A stretch of DNA of 8,316 nucleotides from Fusobacterium sp. (GTDB taxonomy: Bacteria > Fusobacteriota > Fusobacteriia > Fusobacteriales > Fusobacteriaceae): contig JAGYHM010000051.1 of NCBI GenBank assembly GCA_018457305.1, positions 1 to 8,316 on the forward strand, read 5' to 3'. The notes under the pieces are model-generated. The model saw nothing but the letters and a program-made list of their open reading frames with translations. It was not told where the DNA came from and searched no databases. The position numbers were made by a program, and so were the translations under genes. Of this stretch, positions 1-5,743 are shown piece after piece; positions within the stretch are counted from its first letter, which is position 1; the number at the start of each line of letters is the position of its first letter.

Positions 1-872
1 CTGCTGAAAATAGAGTGGAATTTGAAAATTTAACTCCAATTTATCCTAAAGAGCAGTTTATTTTAGGAAAAGATTCAGAAAATATTTCTGGAAGAATTAT
101 AGATTTATTTTCTCCAATAGGAAAAGGTCAAAGAGCTTTAATAATAGCTCCACCTAAAGCTGGAAAAACAACTTTTATAAGTTCGATAGCTAATGCTATT
201 ATAAAAGATAATGATACGGAGGTTTGGATTTTACTTATAGATGAAAGACCAGAAGAAGTAACTGACATAGTTGAAAATGTAAAAGGGGCAAAAGTTTTTG
301 CCTCAACTTTTGATGAAGATTCAAAAAATCATATAAAAGTTACGGAAGAAGTAATAGAACTTGCAAAGACAAAAGTAGAAAATGGAAAAGATATTGTTAT
401 TTTGTTAGACTCTTTAACTCGTCTTTCAAGAGCTTATAATATAGTAATTCCATCTAGTGGAAAATTATTATCTGGTGGAATAGACCCAAGTGCCTTATAT
501 TATCCTAAAAACTTTTTTGGAGCAGCAAGAAATATAAAAAATGGTGGAAGTTTAACAATAATTGCCACTATATTAGTTGATACAGGAAGTAAGATGGATG
601 ATGTAATTTATGAAGAGTTTAAGTCAACAGGAAACTGTGATATTTATTTAGATAGACATCTTGCAGAACTTAGAATTTTCCCTGCAATAGATATAGAAAA
701 ATCAGGAACTAGAAAAGAAAATTTACTTCTTTCTAAAACTGATATAGAAAAAATATGGGATTTTAGAAGATACTTGTCTAGTTTAGATAGTAAAGCAGGA
801 GCAACATCTTCTCTTATTAAGGCTATCAAAAAAACTAAAAGTAATAAGGAATTATTAAAAAATTATAAATAG
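1..872 (+). CDS. rho: Transcription termination factor Rho, C-terminal part (5' truncated by window edge)
   Basis: Rho is a hexameric RNA-dependent ATPase/translocase that ends untranslated transcripts. The reading frame is open to the left edge (codons from base 3 read [12 protein letters not shown]), so the GTG at 15 is an internal valine and the RNA-binding N-terminal domain lies outside the window. Visible is the RecA-like motor domain: Walker A APPKAGKT (about 147-170), the DERPEEVT segment (about 240-263), Walker B ILLDSLTR (about 399-422), the Q-loop region [14 protein letters not shown] and FFGAARN, the [17 protein letters not shown]-loop region, and the FPAID...SGTRKE end characteristic of the family. 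All motor motifs look intact. The TAG stop overlaps the Shine-Dalgarno of the next gene, implying co-transcription. Identification is very secure. Confidence 0.97.
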   Translation, partial: AENRVEFENLTPIYPKEQFILGKDSENISGRIIDLFSPIGKGQRALIIAPPKAGKTTFISSIANAIIKDNDTEVWILLIDERPEEVTDIVENVKGAKVFASTFDEDSKNHIKVTEEVIELAKTKVENGKDIVILLDSLTRLSRAYNIVIPSSGKLLSGGIDPSALYYPKNFFGAARNIKNGGSLTIIATILVDTGSKMDDVIYEEFKSTGNCDIYLDRHLAELRIFPAIDIEKSGTRKENLLLSKTDIEKIWDFRRYLSSLDSKAGATSSLIKAIKKTKSNKELLKNYK

Positions 873-883
873 AGGGGTTAATA

Positions 884-1975
884 ATGAAGAATAAGACAAA
901 AATAATTATATTATTTACATATTTATTAACCATAATAATACTTGTGGTTAGGTTATTTATAATAAGCTCACATGAAGTTGTTGATACAAAAGACTTTATA
1001 GACTACTATGAAAAAGGAGATTCAGAAAATGGTGGTTTAGAGCTTACAACAGATAATTTTATAACTTTTACTAAAGAATATAATTTTGTTAAAGAAATAA
1101 AAACAGAAGATACAGAGAAAAATGAAAAACAAAAAATAGAAAAAAAGAAAGAAAAAAAAGTAATAAAAAAAATGGAGATGTTGACTTATAAAATAGTTTC
1201 TGGAGATAATTTAAGTAAGATATCTAAAAAATTAAATGTTTCTACAGATACTTTAAAAATTTATAATTCAAGTGCAAGAAAAGGAAGATTTATTGTTAAT
1301 AAGGAACTTACTTATCCATCTAAAGATGGGGTTCTTTATAAAATAAAAAGAGGGGATTCCATTCCTAAAATTGCTAAGTTATATCAAATAAAAGAGGAAG
1401 ATATTATAAGCAATAATAAGATAAATCCTAAAAAATTAGTAGCAGGAAAGAAGATATTCTTACCTAAAGTTTCTTATAAAAGATTTAACGAGCTTAAAAA
1501 TAATAAGACTTCAAAAGTAAGTAAAACTAAAAAAACGAAGAATAATAAAAAAAATAAAAGCAATAAAAAAATACAAGTAAGTGGGAAATCTTCTTATGGT
1601 TTTTCTTTTCCAATTAAATATAGAGGTATAAATAGTAGATTTGGTTATAGACTTCATCCTGTTTTAAGAAGATATATTTTACATACAGGGGTAGACTTAG
1701 TTGCAAAATATGTTCCACTTAGGGCTGCAAAAGATGGTGTAGTATCTTATGCAGGTTGGATGCGTGGTTATGGAAAAATAATAATAATAAAACATTCAAA
1801 TAATTATGAAACTAGATATGCTCATTTAAGTGTTATTTCAACAAGAGCTGGAGAAAGGGTTAGAAGAGGAGAATTTATAGGAAAAACGGGGAAAAGTGGA
1901 AGAGTAACAGGTCCACATCTTCATCTTGAAGTAAGATATAAAGGTGTTCCTAAAAATCCTATGAAGTATTTTTAA
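884..1975 (+). CDS. Membrane-anchored LysM / M23 (lysostaphin-type) cell-wall endopeptidase
   Basis: Predicted zinc endopeptidase that cuts peptidoglycan cross-links, acting in the periplasm from an inner-membrane anchor. One hydrophobic segment lies at about residues 6-28, with no obvious cleavage site, so it is probably a signal anchor. A charged stretch rich in Lys/Glu (70-97) follows, then LysM 1 (about 101-145, starting TYKIVSGDNLSKIS) and LysM 2 (about 151-195, LYKIKRGDSIPKIA). A Lys/Asn-rich linker (205-232) leads to the M23 domain (about 247-363). The metal and catalytic residues are all present: H267 and D271 in HTGVD, H314 in YAHL, and H345/H347 in GPHLHLE, so it should be an active enzyme rather than a degenerate NlpD/EnvC-type activator. 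It starts at ATG 884 behind AGAGGGG, 11 bases after rho. It could act in division or in elongation; the sequence does not decide. Confidence 0.93.
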   Translation: MKNKTKIIILFTYLLTIIILVVRLFIISSHEVVDTKDFIDYYEKGDSENGGLELTTDNFITFTKEYNFVKEIKTEDTEKNEKQKIEKKKEKKVIKKMEMLTYKIVSGDNLSKISKKLNVSTDTLKIYNSSARKGRFIVNKELTYPSKDGVLYKIKRGDSIPKIAKLYQIKEEDIISNNKINPKKLVAGKKIFLPKVSYKRFNELKNNKTSKVSKTKKTKNNKKNKSNKKIQVSGKSSYGFSFPIKYRGINSRFGYRLHPVLRRYILHTGVDLVAKYVPLRAAKDGVVSYAGWMRGYGKIIIIKHSNNYETRYAHLSVISTRAGERVRRGEFIGKTGKSGRVTGPHLHLEVRYKGVPKNPMKYF

Positions 1976-2030
1976 GTTTTATATATAAATTTAAAATATA
2001 GTTTTTCTTATAAAATTAGGTAGGAGAAAA

Positions 2031-3086
2031 ATGAGAAAAGAAACAAGAATTGTAGAAGTTGGAAGTTTAAAGATAGGAGGAGAAAATCCTATTATTATTC
2101 AGTCAATGACAAATACTTTGACTTCTGATATAGAAAAAACGGTTAGACAAATAAAAGAGCTTGAAAAAGAAGGTTGTCAATTAGCAAGAATGACTATAAA
2201 TAATATTGAGGCAGCTGAAGCAATAAAAGAAATTAAAAAACAAGTTTCTATTCCCTTGGTTGCAGATATACATTTTGATTATAGATTAGCTTTATTAGCT
2301 ATTGAAAATGGAATAGATAAACTTAGGATAAATCCGGGAAATATAGGGGATGATGATAAAGTAAAACTTGTAGTTGAGGCAGCCAAGAAAAAAAATATTC
2401 CCATTAGAATAGGAGTTAATTCAGGTTCTATTGAGAAAGAAATTTTAGAAAAATATAAAAAGTCTTGTGTTGACGCCTTAGTTGAAAGTGCTATGTATCA
2501 TATTAAATTATTAGAAAAATATAATTTTTTTGATATAGTGATTTCCCTTAAATCAAGTAATGTAAAAATGATGTTAGAAGCATATAGAAAAATAAGTTCA
2601 TTAGTAAATTACCCTTTGCATTTAGGAGTAACAGAAGCAGGAACAAAATTTCAAGGGACAGTAAAATCTGCAATAGGAATAGGGAGTCTTTTAGCAGATG
2701 GAATAGGAGACACTATAAGAGTTTCTTTAACAGAAAATCCAGTTGAAGAAATAAAAGTTGCAAAAGAAATTTTAAAAGTTTTGGGTTATTTAGATACAGG
2801 AGTTGAAATAATTTCTTGCCCTACTTGTGGAAGGACGGAAATAGATTTAATTTCACTTGCTAAACAAGTTGAAGAAGAATATAGAGATAAAAAAAATAAA
2901 TTTAAAATAGCAGTTATGGGTTGTGTTGTTAATGGTCCGGGAGAAGCAAAAGAATCAGATTACGGTATAGCAGCAGGTAAAGGGACAGGAATTTTATTTA
3001 AGAGAGGAAAAATTGTAAAAAAAGTAAAAGAAGATAAACTTTTAGAAGAATTAAAACTCATGATAGAAAACGATTTTAAAGAGTAA
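2031..3086 (+). CDS. ispG: 4-hydroxy-3-methylbut-2-en-1-yl diphosphate synthase (flavodoxin/ferredoxin)
   Basis: IspG (GcpE) converts methylerythritol cyclodiphosphate to HMBPP in the penultimate step of the MEP isoprenoid pathway, using a 4Fe-4S cluster in the cytoplasm. The 351-residue length is that of the usual bacterial two-domain form. The N-terminal TIM barrel shows IQSMTNT (about 23-29), LVADIHFD (76-83) and [10 protein letters not shown] (97-106). The C-terminal cluster domain carries the expected ligands C263 and C266 (SCPTCGRTE), C298 ([10 protein letters not shown]) and E305. The start at ATG 2031 follows TAGGTAGGAG. It lies 55 bases after the M23 gene with no terminator between, so it may belong to the rho unit. 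The cluster makes this enzyme oxygen-sensitive, which may be relevant to the stress sigma factor next door, though that link is speculative. Confidence 0.97.
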   Translation: MRKETRIVEVGSLKIGGENPIIIQSMTNTLTSDIEKTVRQIKELEKEGCQLARMTINNIEAAEAIKEIKKQVSIPLVADIHFDYRLALLAIENGIDKLRINPGNIGDDDKVKLVVEAAKKKNIPIRIGVNSGSIEKEILEKYKKSCVDALVESAMYHIKLLEKYNFFDIVISLKSSNVKMMLEAYRKISSLVNYPLHLGVTEAGTKFQGTVKSAIGIGSLLADGIGDTIRVSLTENPVEEIKVAKEILKVLGYLDTGVEIISCPTCGRTEIDLISLAKQVEEEYRDKKNKFKIAVMGCVVNGPGEAKESDYGIAAGKGTGILFKRGKIVKKVKEDKLLEELKLMIENDFKE

Positions 3087-3097
3087 ATACTAAATTT

Positions 3098-3125
3098 AAA
3101 CTTTTTAGACTTTTATTAAGTCTAA
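3098..3125 (+). promoter_or_regulatory. Candidate ECF (sigma-E-like) promoter upstream of the sigma factor gene
   Basis: AAACTT (3098-3103) is followed by exactly 16 bases and then GTCTAA (3120-3125). The E. coli sigma-E consensus is GGAACTT, about 16 bases, then GTCTAA, so the -10 is a full match and the -35 keeps the AAC-TT core. The expected start near 3131-3133 gives a leader of about 26 bases before the ATG at 3158, with AGGAGGG inside it. The -10 overlaps the right arm of an 8-bp inverted repeat (TTAGACTT 3105-3112, AAGTCTAA 3118-3125), which may be an operator or chance. This is a motif match only; in AT-rich DNA the -35 half is weak evidence. Confidence 0.5.
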
Positions 3126-3157
3126 GTTATAGATGAACAAATACCCAGGAGGGTTGA

Positions 3158-3607
3158 ATGGATTTTGAGAGCATATTTGAAGAATATTTTGATAGGGTAT
3201 ACTACAAGGTTTTAGGCCTTGTAAAAAATAGCAGTGATGCAGAAGATATATCTCAAGAAGTTTTTATAAGTGTTTATAAAAATCTTGATAAATTCAGGAA
3301 AGAGAGTAATATTTATACTTGGATTTATAGGATAGCAATAAATAAAACTTATGATTTTTTTAAAAAGAAAAAAGTTGAACTTGAAATAAATGAAGAAATT
3401 TTATCAGTGGCGGATACTTTTAGTGCGGACACAAATATGATATTGGAAGAGCGATTAAAAATATTGCCTTCAAGAGAGAAAGAAATTGTAATTCTAAAAG
3501 ATATTTATGGTTATAAATTAAAAGAAATAGCTGATATGAAAAATATGAATATTTCAACGATAAAATCTATTTATTATAAAGCACTTAGAGATATGGGGGG
3601 AGAATGA
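3158..3607 (+). CDS. ECF-family RNA polymerase sigma factor (sigma-70 regions 2 and 4 only)
   Basis: Short (149-residue) group IV sigma factor that would redirect RNA polymerase to a stress regulon. Region 2 spans about residues 5-71, with the typical DAEDISQEVFISVYKNLDKF core (28-46) and a TWIYRIAINKTYDFFKKKK DNA-melting end. Region 4 spans about 94-146, with LPSREKEIVILKDIYGYKLKEIA and the recognition helix NISTIKSIYYKALRDM. There is no region 1 or 3, as expected for the class. Start ATG 3158 sits behind AGGAGGG (3147-3153). Its TGA lies one base before the next gene, and the GGGGGGAG in its last codons serves as that gene's ribosome site. The arrangement sigma / small membrane protein / exported Spy-like protein suggests an envelope-stress regulator. 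F. nucleatum is known to have an oxygen-induced sigma-E; whether this is that gene cannot be settled from the window alone. Confidence 0.92.
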   Translation: MDFESIFEEYFDRVYYKVLGLVKNSSDAEDISQEVFISVYKNLDKFRKESNIYTWIYRIAINKTYDFFKKKKVELEINEEILSVADTFSADTNMILEERLKILPSREKEIVILKDIYGYKLKEIADMKNMNISTIKSIYYKALRDMGGE

Positions 3608-3608
3608 T

Positions 3609-3911
3609 ATGTCACCAAAAGAAAGAGTTAGAGCAGAAATATATAAAAGTTTACTAAATGAAGAAAAAAAGAAAAATAGAAATATGTCTATATTTTCAGT
3701 TGGATTATTTTTTGTAGGTATAGTAGGAGCAACAAGTTTCACTTCTTTTATGAATGGAACAAGTTTAAATACCAAATCACCTATGATGGCATTTTCTGCT
3801 AAAACTAAAGAAGATGAATTAGTAGCAAGCATGTATAAGGATACTATCGTAAATAAAAAAAGTATAGAGTTAAATCCAGATGAACTTTTTATAAATAAAA
3901 CACAAATATAA
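3609..3911 (+). CDS. Small single-pass membrane protein, probable anti-sigma factor
   Basis: 100 residues: a basic, charged N-terminus (1-25, MSPKERVRAEIYKSLLNEEK), one hydrophobic segment at about 26-47, and a 53-residue tail. With the charged N-terminus inside, the tail would face the periplasm. I recognise no family from sequence; there is no HxxxCxxC zinc anti-sigma motif and no cysteine at all. The functional guess rests on context. It begins one base after the ECF sigma stop, with its ribosome site (GGGGGGAG, 3595-3602) inside the sigma gene, an arrangement typical of translationally coupled sigma/anti-sigma pairs. The cytoplasmic N-terminus is only about 25 residues, far smaller than RseA-type domains, so sigma binding would have to be by a short helix. 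It could instead be an unrelated stress membrane protein. Confidence 0.6.
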   Translation: MSPKERVRAEIYKSLLNEEKKKNRNMSIFSVGLFFVGIVGATSFTSFMNGTSLNTKSPMMAFSAKTKEDELVASMYKDTIVNKKSIELNPDELFINKTQI

Positions 3912-3923
3912 TGGGGGAAAATA

Positions 3924-4325
3924 ATGAAAAAAATAATTTGTATGATATTACTTTCATTTTCAGTTGTTAGTTTTTCTACTGAAAATACTCTTGGAATAAT
4001 TGGAGATAAAGAATTAAGAGAAGTTGGAGTAAAAGAGAGTAACATAAAAAAAGCAAAAGATTTAATGAACGAAGTTGCTAGCAGTTATAAATTAAAAGTA
4101 TTAGAAAAAGAAGAGTTACAACTTCAAATAAATAAATATTTATTAGATGGAGCAGAAAAGAATTTAAGCAAAATAGATAGAATTTTTGAAAAAATAGGAC
4201 AGATAGAAGTTTCTATAATGAAAGAAAGAATGAGAAGCCAAATAAAAATGCAAAAATATATTACTCAAGATCAATATATGAAGGCAAGAGAATTATCTAT
4301 AAAAAGATTAAATTCTGGAAGATAA
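3924..4325 (+). CDS. Exported small helical protein, Spy/CpxP-like (putative envelope-stress chaperone or sensor)
   Basis: 133 residues starting with a clear type I signal peptide (MKKIICMILLSFSVVSFS, likely cut after residue 18, S-F-S/TE). The mature protein is almost entirely predicted amphipathic helix, highly charged, without cysteine. Near the C-terminus ITQDQ (113-117) fits the [L/I]TxxQ motif of the Spy/CpxP/ZraP family, and GVKESNIKKAKDLM (35-48) sits where those proteins have their first helix. Length also fits the family. It is the last gene of the sigma cassette, 12 bases after the small membrane protein, with ribosome site GGGGGAAA; a terminator follows. In known systems such proteins are both targets and feedback inhibitors of envelope-stress regulators. 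The family assignment is by pattern only and could be wrong; export is the safest part of the call. Confidence 0.6.
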   Translation: MKKIICMILLSFSVVSFSTENTLGIIGDKELREVGVKESNIKKAKDLMNEVASSYKLKVLEKEELQLQINKYLLDGAEKNLSKIDRIFEKIGQIEVSIMKERMRSQIKMQKYITQDQYMKARELSIKRLNSGR

Positions 4326-4357
4326 GAAAAAATTTAAAAAAATAAAATAAAAAAATT

Positions 4358-4391
4358 AAGATGAGATTTTTTTTTCTCATCTTTTATTTTT
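4358..4391 (+). terminator. Intrinsic terminator after the sigma-factor cassette
   Basis: A 9-bp perfect stem AAGATGAGA (4358-4366) / TCTCATCTT (4375-4383) with an all-T loop of 8, followed by TTATTTTT. It lies 33 bases after the Spy-like gene stop. The A-rich tract upstream could let it work weakly on the other strand. It also shows that an upstream ATG (4361) inside the hairpin cannot be the start of the next gene. Confidence 0.85.
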
Positions 4392-4393
4392 AC

Positions 4394-4422
4394 TTGCAAT
4401 TTTATTATGAATATGATAAAAT
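4394..4422 (+). promoter_or_regulatory. Vegetative promoter for rpmE (extended -10)
   Basis: TTGCAA (-35, 4394-4399), a 17-base spacer, and TAAAAT (-10, 4417-4422) preceded by TG one base upstream (TGATAAAAT). The start is expected near 4429, leaving a leader of about 34 bases to the rpmE ATG. The same TATGATAAAAT block recurs at 5459-5469 in the next promoter of the window. Confidence 0.8.
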
Positions 4423-4462
4423 TATTGCTGATATTAAGAATAGATTTTGGGAAGGTGAAAAG

Positions 4463-4708
4463 ATGAGAAAAGGAATACATCCTGAATTAAATGTTGTTGT
4501 TTTTGAAGATATGTCTGGTAATAAATTCTTAACTAGATCTACAAAAAGTTCTAATGAAACTACAACTTACGAAGGAAATGAGTACCCAGTTATAAAGATT
4601 GCAGTTAGTTCTGCATCACACCCATTTTATACTGGTGAACAAAGATTCGTTGACACTGCAGGAAGAGTTGACAAATTTAACAAGAAATTTAACTTGGGTA
4701 AAAAATAG
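4463..4708 (+). CDS. rpmE: 50S ribosomal protein L31, type B (zinc-independent)
   Basis: 81-residue large-subunit ribosomal protein. The start is ATG 4463 ([10 protein letters not shown]), behind GAAGGTGA (4451-4458). The frame is open further upstream to an ATG at 4361, but that lies inside the preceding terminator and promoter and encodes a non-family hydrophobic stretch. Family hallmarks are the IHPE start, VVFEDMSG, the [21 protein letters not shown] core (about residues 49-69), and the basic [10 protein letters not shown] end. There is no cysteine anywhere, so the zinc site of type A L31 is absent. In bacteria with both types the Cys-less form replaces the zinc form under zinc starvation, but with a strong vegetative promoter and no visible Zur-type operator this may simply be the only, constitutive L31. 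Confidence 0.95.
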   Translation: MRKGIHPELNVVVFEDMSGNKFLTRSTKSSNETTTYEGNEYPVIKIAVSSASHPFYTGEQRFVDTAGRVDKFNKKFNLGKK

Positions 4709-4715
4709 TAAAATT

Positions 4716-4745
4716 AAAAAACGGGATTTGACATCCTGTTTTTTT
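4716..4745 (+). terminator. Hairpin with T-tract between rpmE and upp
   Basis: A-tract plus AACGGGAT (4720-4727) pairs with ATCCTGTT (4733-4740) with one G-U, loop TTGAC, and further A-T pairs from the flanking A and T tracts. It ends in seven T's. It begins 8 bases after the rpmE stop and sits immediately before the upp ribosome site. No separate upp promoter is visible, so it may be a partial terminator that lowers upp relative to rpmE. Confidence 0.75.
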
Positions 4746-4767
4746 ATAGAAAAAAGGAGGAATTTTT

Positions 4768-5391
4768 ATGGCAGTAATTGAAGTGAATCATCCATTGATT
4801 GAACATAAAATGACAATTTTAAGGAGTGTTGACACAGATACAAAAGCATTTAGAGAAAATCTAAATGAAATTGCAAAACTTATGACTTATGAGGCAACAA
4901 AAAATTTAAAATTAACAGATACAGAAGTTGAAACACCACTTATGAAAACAAATGCTTATACTTTACAGGATAAAGTTGGAATAGTTCCTATATTGAGAGC
5001 AGGACTTGGAATGGTTGATGGAATATTAGATTTAGTTCCAATGGCAAAGGTAGGACATGTTGGAGTGTATAGAAACGAAGAAACATTAGAGCCAGTATAT
5101 TATTATTGTAAACTACCAGAAGATATAACAACAAGAAAAGTAATAGTTGTAGACCCAATGTTGGCAACAGGTGGTTCAGCAGTTTATGCTATTGACTATT
5201 TAAAGGAACAAGGAGTAACAGATATTTTATTTATGTGTCTAGTTGCAGCACCAGAAGGAATTGCAAAACTTTTAAATAAACATCCAGATGTACCTATATA
5301 CACTGCTAAAATAGATCAAGGCTTAAATGAACAAGGATATATTTATCCTGGTCTTGGGGATTGTGGAGATAGAATTTTTGGAACAAAATAA
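4768..5391 (+). CDS. upp: Uracil phosphoribosyltransferase
   Basis: UPRT joins uracil to PRPP to give UMP: cytoplasmic pyrimidine salvage. At 207 residues it is full length (E. coli Upp is 208). Visible are the type I phosphoribosyltransferase PRPP loop [13 protein letters not shown] (125-137), [12 protein letters not shown] (74-85), LVAAPEGI (158-165), and the uracil-binding C-terminus [30 protein letters not shown] (from residue 178), which is diagnostic. Start ATG 4768 follows AAAAGGAGG (4752-4760). It lies 59 bases after rpmE with a hairpin between, and is closed by a strong terminator. I see no PyrR-binding-loop sequence in the short leader, so no pyrimidine attenuation can be claimed. 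Confidence 0.98.
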   Translation: MAVIEVNHPLIEHKMTILRSVDTDTKAFRENLNEIAKLMTYEATKNLKLTDTEVETPLMKTNAYTLQDKVGIVPILRAGLGMVDGILDLVPMAKVGHVGVYRNEETLEPVYYYCKLPEDITTRKVIVVDPMLATGGSAVYAIDYLKEQGVTDILFMCLVAAPEGIAKLLNKHPDVPIYTAKIDQGLNEQGYIYPGLGDCGDRIFGTK

Positions 5392-5402
5392 ATTTTAATT
5401 TT

Positions 5403-5435
5403 AAATCGTGTTGATTTGTTCAACACGATTTTTTT
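5403..5435 (+). terminator. Strong intrinsic terminator after upp
   Basis: A 12-bp perfect stem AAATCGTGTTGA (5403-5414) / TCAACACGATTT (5420-5431), loop TTTGT, with a T run through 5435. It starts 11 bases after the upp stop and insulates the next promoter, whose -35 begins at 5441. Confidence 0.93.
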
Positions 5436-5440
5436 AAAAT

Positions 5441-5469
5441 TTGACAAAAATAAATATGTATGATAAAAT
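5441..5469 (+). promoter_or_regulatory. Near-consensus promoter of the leader / nhaC transcript
   Basis: TTGACA (5441-5446), a 17-base spacer, TAAAAT (5464-5469) with a TG extension at 5461-5462. Only one -10 base differs from consensus, so constitutive, strong initiation is expected near 5476. Such a strong promoter followed by a terminator before the gene suggests control at termination rather than initiation. Confidence 0.88.
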
Positions 5470-5511
5470 TAGTAAAGTTTAAAATTAAAAAATAAAAAGG
5501 GAGTGATCAAA

Positions 5512-5583
5512 ATGTTAAAAACTTTAGAGCAAAAAAAATTAAATAAAAATATTTTTGGTTACTTATATTATTATAGAGATTAG
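5512..5583 (+). CDS. Tyr-rich leader peptide (23 residues) of a putative attenuator
   Basis: A 23-codon frame from ATG 5512 to TAG 5581-5583. Its ribosome site AAGGGAGTGATC (5497-5508) is close to a full complement of the 16S 3' end, eight bases before the ATG, so translation is very likely. The peptide ends in I-F-G-Y-L-Y-Y-Y-R-D: four tyrosine codons (TAC 5560, TAT 5566, 5569, 5572) within the last seven residues, directly before the stop. Region 1 of a set of alternative RNA stems begins at the base after the stop. These are the traits of a regulatory leader peptide whose translation reports charged tRNA-Tyr supply. AT-rich DNA favours TAT, so the tyrosine cluster alone could be chance; its placement relative to the stems is what persuades. 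No function as a stable protein is suggested. Confidence 0.75.
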   Translation: MLKTLEQKKLNKNIFGYLYYYRD

Positions 5584-5692
5584 AGAGCTACGAAAAAATT
5601 TAGTGGCTCTGTTTACATATTCATTTTATTGTAGGGAGCCTCTAATTAGTAAAAAAAGGTAGACTTCTTACAATTTTGTAAGAAGTTTTTTT
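5584..5692 (+). promoter_or_regulatory. Ribosome-mediated transcription attenuator (alternative stems 1:2/3:4 versus 2:3/4:5)
   Basis: Five segments can pair in two exclusive ways. Segment 1 (5584-5591) pairs with segment 2 (5603-5610), 8 bp with one G-U. Segment 2 (5605-5610) pairs instead with segment 3 (5635-5640), 6 bp with one G-U. Segment 3 (TTGTAGGGAG, 5629-5638) pairs with segment 4 (CTTCTTACAA, 5664-5673), 10 bp with two G-U, which would destroy the terminator formed by 4:5. A ribosome resting on the leader stop (5581) would cover segment 1, allowing 2:3 and hence termination. A ribosome stalled at the Tyr codons leaves 1 free, so 1:2 forms, then 3:4, and transcription reads through. 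The pairings are read directly; the mechanism is inferred and energies were not computed. Confidence 0.68.
5663..5692 (+). terminator. Intrinsic terminator in the nhaC leader (attenuator terminator)
   Basis: A stem of 10 bp, ACTTCTTACA (5663-5672) / TGTAAGAAGT (5677-5686), with a 4-base loop, followed directly by seven T's (5686-5692). It lies 51 bases before the nhaC ATG and downstream of the gene's only visible promoter, so nhaC expression requires reading through it. Confidence 0.92.
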
Positions 5693-5743
5693 ATTATAAT
5701 AATTTAAGTAAAAACAGTTTAGAAAAAATTTAGGAGGAAAAAA

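Noticed and set aside
15..17. GTG as the true start of the first gene
   Set aside because: The frame is open to the left edge with Rho-like residues ([12 protein letters not shown]), and a start here would remove the whole N-terminal domain; it is an internal codon of a truncated gene.
3105..3125. Terminator of ispG
   Set aside because: The 8-bp stem is not followed by a T-tract (GTTATAGATG follows) and contains no G/C-rich core; better regarded as part of a promoter/operator.
3134..3138. TGAAC as an ECF -35 element
   Set aside because: A matching -10 would fall at or beyond the start codon of the sigma gene; the AAACTT/GTCTAA pair upstream fits spacing and position.
3554..4045. Minus-strand open frame opposite the sigma cassette
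   Set aside because: It is antisense to three well-supported genes, has no ribosome site and has low-complexity composition; the same applies to minus 644-829 and plus 8008-8229.
4361..4462. N-terminal extension of L31 from an upstream ATG at 4361
   Set aside because: It would start inside the terminator hairpin and span the promoter. The extra residues are unlike L31, while ATG 4463 has a proper ribosome site.
4728..4750. Separate upp promoter from TTGACA at 4728 with TATAGA at 4745
   Set aside because: The spacer is only 11 bases, and TTGAC is the loop of the terminator hairpin.
5476..5743. T-box riboswitch in the nhaC leader
   Set aside because: There is no AGGGTGGNACCGCG-type T-box core and no Stem I-like specifier structure; a translated leader peptide explains the Tyr codons better.
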